The position numbers and the translations under genes are program-made. From Pogostemon cablin (lineage: Eukaryota; Streptophyta; Magnoliopsida; Lamiales; Lamiaceae), in assembly GCA_023678885.1 (NCBI GenBank), contig CM042953.1, positions 124,001 to 188,000 on the forward strand: DNA of 64,000 nucleotides, written 5' to 3'. Shown here one piece after another: positions 62,935-64,000 of this stretch. The stretch's first letter is position 1, and each line of letters opens with the position of its first letter. The notes under the pieces are model-generated. The model saw only the letters and a list, made by a program, of their open reading frames with translations. It had not been told where the DNA came from and ran no database searches.

Positions 62935-64000
62935 ATGGGCAAGAAATCTAGGAGTCGGACGCCGTCACGGGCGTTGCCGGAATTGCATGTGGAGGATGAC
63001 TCGTTCAAGTCGGTGAAGGAGCGCACGAAGGAGATTGAGAGGAAGAAAGCACGGAAGGAAGCTGTCTTGGTGGACAATCCATCACTGGATGACGGCGCCG
63101 CCTTGGCTTGGGCCATCGTGGCCGACCGCACGGAGATGGATACGGAGGAGAACGTGGATGCCATGGCACTTGTCGTGGTGGACACTCCGGATGGTACCGC
63201 GTCCGACAGTCCCACACGGGGCCTTGTCGATTCGGCCATGGATAGTTCAACCCCCGACGCCCCCATCGTCCGTAACCCTAGCCCTAGGCGCAAGGTGTCG
63301 GCGGACGGGAGGCGTAGTACCTCGTCGGGCGCTCGGCGCAGGCTGGAGGTGGACTCGTCCACAACTTCGCCTTCTCGGCAGGCAGGCGACACCATCAGGC
63401 CTGGCGCTGGAACTCGGCGGGATGGTGATACCGCCGACCTTTCTCGGCAGATTGGTGCGAGTAGTGGTAGCGCCGAGGCTTCTCGGCAGGATGGCATGGG
63501 CTTCCGGCAGGCACTGGTAGCCACTCGGAAGGAGGAGTCCAGGCGCAACCCTGGCTCCCCGTCTCGGCAGAACGATCCAGGCGTGGGCGGCACCTATCGG
63601 CAGACGCCGGGCGCAAATCCTCGGCAGGCACCGGGCGGCGACTCTCGGCAGGAGCCGGGCTATGTGAACATGGGCGAAGGTTCCTCGGCAGGGCCCGAAC
63701 AGGCGGGCGGTGCAAATCAGCGCAGGGGACAGGGTGGCTCGGGGAAGGGTTCCGCTCCCAAGGAACCGATAGACTATTCCAAGTTTGTCAACAAGAACAA
63801 CATTGATCCGGATAGAAAACTCGAATATATCGCACCCTGCGATGGAGTGGCCTATCTAGATCCGAAGGATGACTCAGATGCATGGAAGTTCACTCTGGTT
63901 AGATACTTTTCGGGTCATTTTCCAGGGATGCAGGCTCTCCACGCCATATGCAGGTCCTGGGCCGTCAAGTACACACTCATCATGCATCAGTCGGGGTGGA
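62935..64000 (+). CDS. LINE copy 12 ORF1, 5' part, open to window end
   Basis: It starts at MGKKSRSRTP like the other A copies and is open across the N-terminal region, the SRQ-repeat linker and the first half of the DUF4283-like domain. The zinc knuckle lies beyond the window. Differences from copy 2 in this stretch are few (for example Arg where copy 2 has a Gln at an ATRKEE/ATQKEE site). Confidence 0.88.
   Translation, partial: MGKKSRSRTPSRALPELHVEDDSFKSVKERTKEIERKKARKEAVLVDNPSLDDGAALAWAIVADRTEMDTEENVDAMALVVVDTPDGTASDSPTRGLVDSAMDSSTPDAPIVRNPSPRRKVSADGRRSTSSGARRRLEVDSSTTSPSRQAGDTIRPGAGTRRDGDTADLSRQIGASSGSAEASRQDGMGFRQALVATRKEESRRNPGSPSRQNDPGVGGTYRQTPGANPRQAPGGDSRQEPGYVNMGEGSSAGPEQAGGANQRRGQGGSGKGSAPKEPIDYSKFVNKNNIDPDRKLEYIAPCDGVAYLDPKDDSDAWKFTLVRYFSGHFPGMQALHAICRSWAVKYTLIMHQSGW

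Larger units (their letters stand above)
57944..64000. repeat. Right copy of the ~57.94-kb higher-order repeat
   Basis: Corresponds to 1-6057. Copies 11 and 12 here align with copies 1 and 2. In the visible part copies 2 and 12 differ at only a handful of positions. Confidence 0.85.
62680..64000 (+). mobile_element. LINE copy 12 (subfamily A), 3' part outside window
   Basis: The 5'UTR and first half of ORF1 of a subfamily A element, nearly identical to copy 2 (for instance both read LVRYFSGHF). It continues beyond the window. Confidence 0.94.

Noticed and set aside
1..64000. CRISPR arrays, tRNA genes, bacterial operons or host protein genes
   Set aside because: I saw none. The repeats are LINE and rDNA derived, and all coding sequence belongs to the LINE family.
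1..64000. The array being purely an assembly artefact
   Set aside because: Copies differ from each other, belong to two subfamilies and have different lesions and junctions, so most of the structure is likely real. The two near-identical ends and the triplication still need long-read support.

Overview
The window is plant nuclear DNA, and I see no host protein-coding gene in it. It consists almost entirely of copies of one L1-type non-LTR retrotransposon (LINE) on the + strand, plus one decayed 45S ribosomal RNA unit on the - strand (44809-51905). The LINE proteins are of the plant L1 type: ORF1 has a DUF4283-like domain and a CCHC zinc knuckle, and ORF2 has an APE-like endonuclease, a reverse transcriptase and a zf-RVT motif. 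ITS1 (about 218 bp) and ITS2 (about 209 bp) are of angiosperm size, and ITS1 keeps the angiosperm GYGYCAAGGAA-type motif. I cannot name the species.

Layout. Copy 1 (1-4719, 5' end outside the window), copy 2 (4737-10322), copy 3 (10340-15989), copy 4 (15998-17273, 5'-truncated), copy 5 (17282-21058, 5'-truncated), copy 6 (21076-26797, full length, both ORFs open), copy 7 (26815-32027), copy 8 (32045-37271), copies 9a, 9b and 9c (37324-44808, three 5'-truncated copies in a 2513-bp tandem repeat), the rDNA unit (44809-51905), copy 10 (51906-57049, 3' end lost), copy 11 (57049-62662) and copy 12 (62680 to the window end). Copies 4, 5, 6 and 10 form subfamily B and the rest subfamily A.

Central observation. 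Where the LINEs meet rDNA, at 44809 and 51905, the breakpoint is one position of the 25S gene, about 0.9 kb from its 5' end. The LINE lies antisense to the rRNA. Neighbouring LINE copies are separated only by a stub of the same 25S sequence: 17 bp (cgaacgatttgcacgtc) before full-length copies, 8 bp before copies 4 and 5, and 52 bp before copies 9a-c. The 3' junction is always the same, while the 5' junction varies and uses microhomology in truncated copies. This is what a 25S-specific LINE would produce if it inserts repeatedly into the target site it duplicates, building head-to-tail arrays.

Other features of the family are a 5'UTR stem-loop whose arms co-vary between copies, a short uORF, ORF1 and ORF2 overlapping as ATGA, and a 3'UTR with two small hairpins and no poly(A) tail. 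The first 6.06 kb of the window reappears at its end (offset 57,943-57,944 bp) with shared nonsense mutations, so the LINE-plus-rDNA block seems itself to be part of a roughly 58-kb higher-order repeat. The rDNA unit carries deletions in 18S, 5.8S and 25S and many transitions, and is probably not functional.
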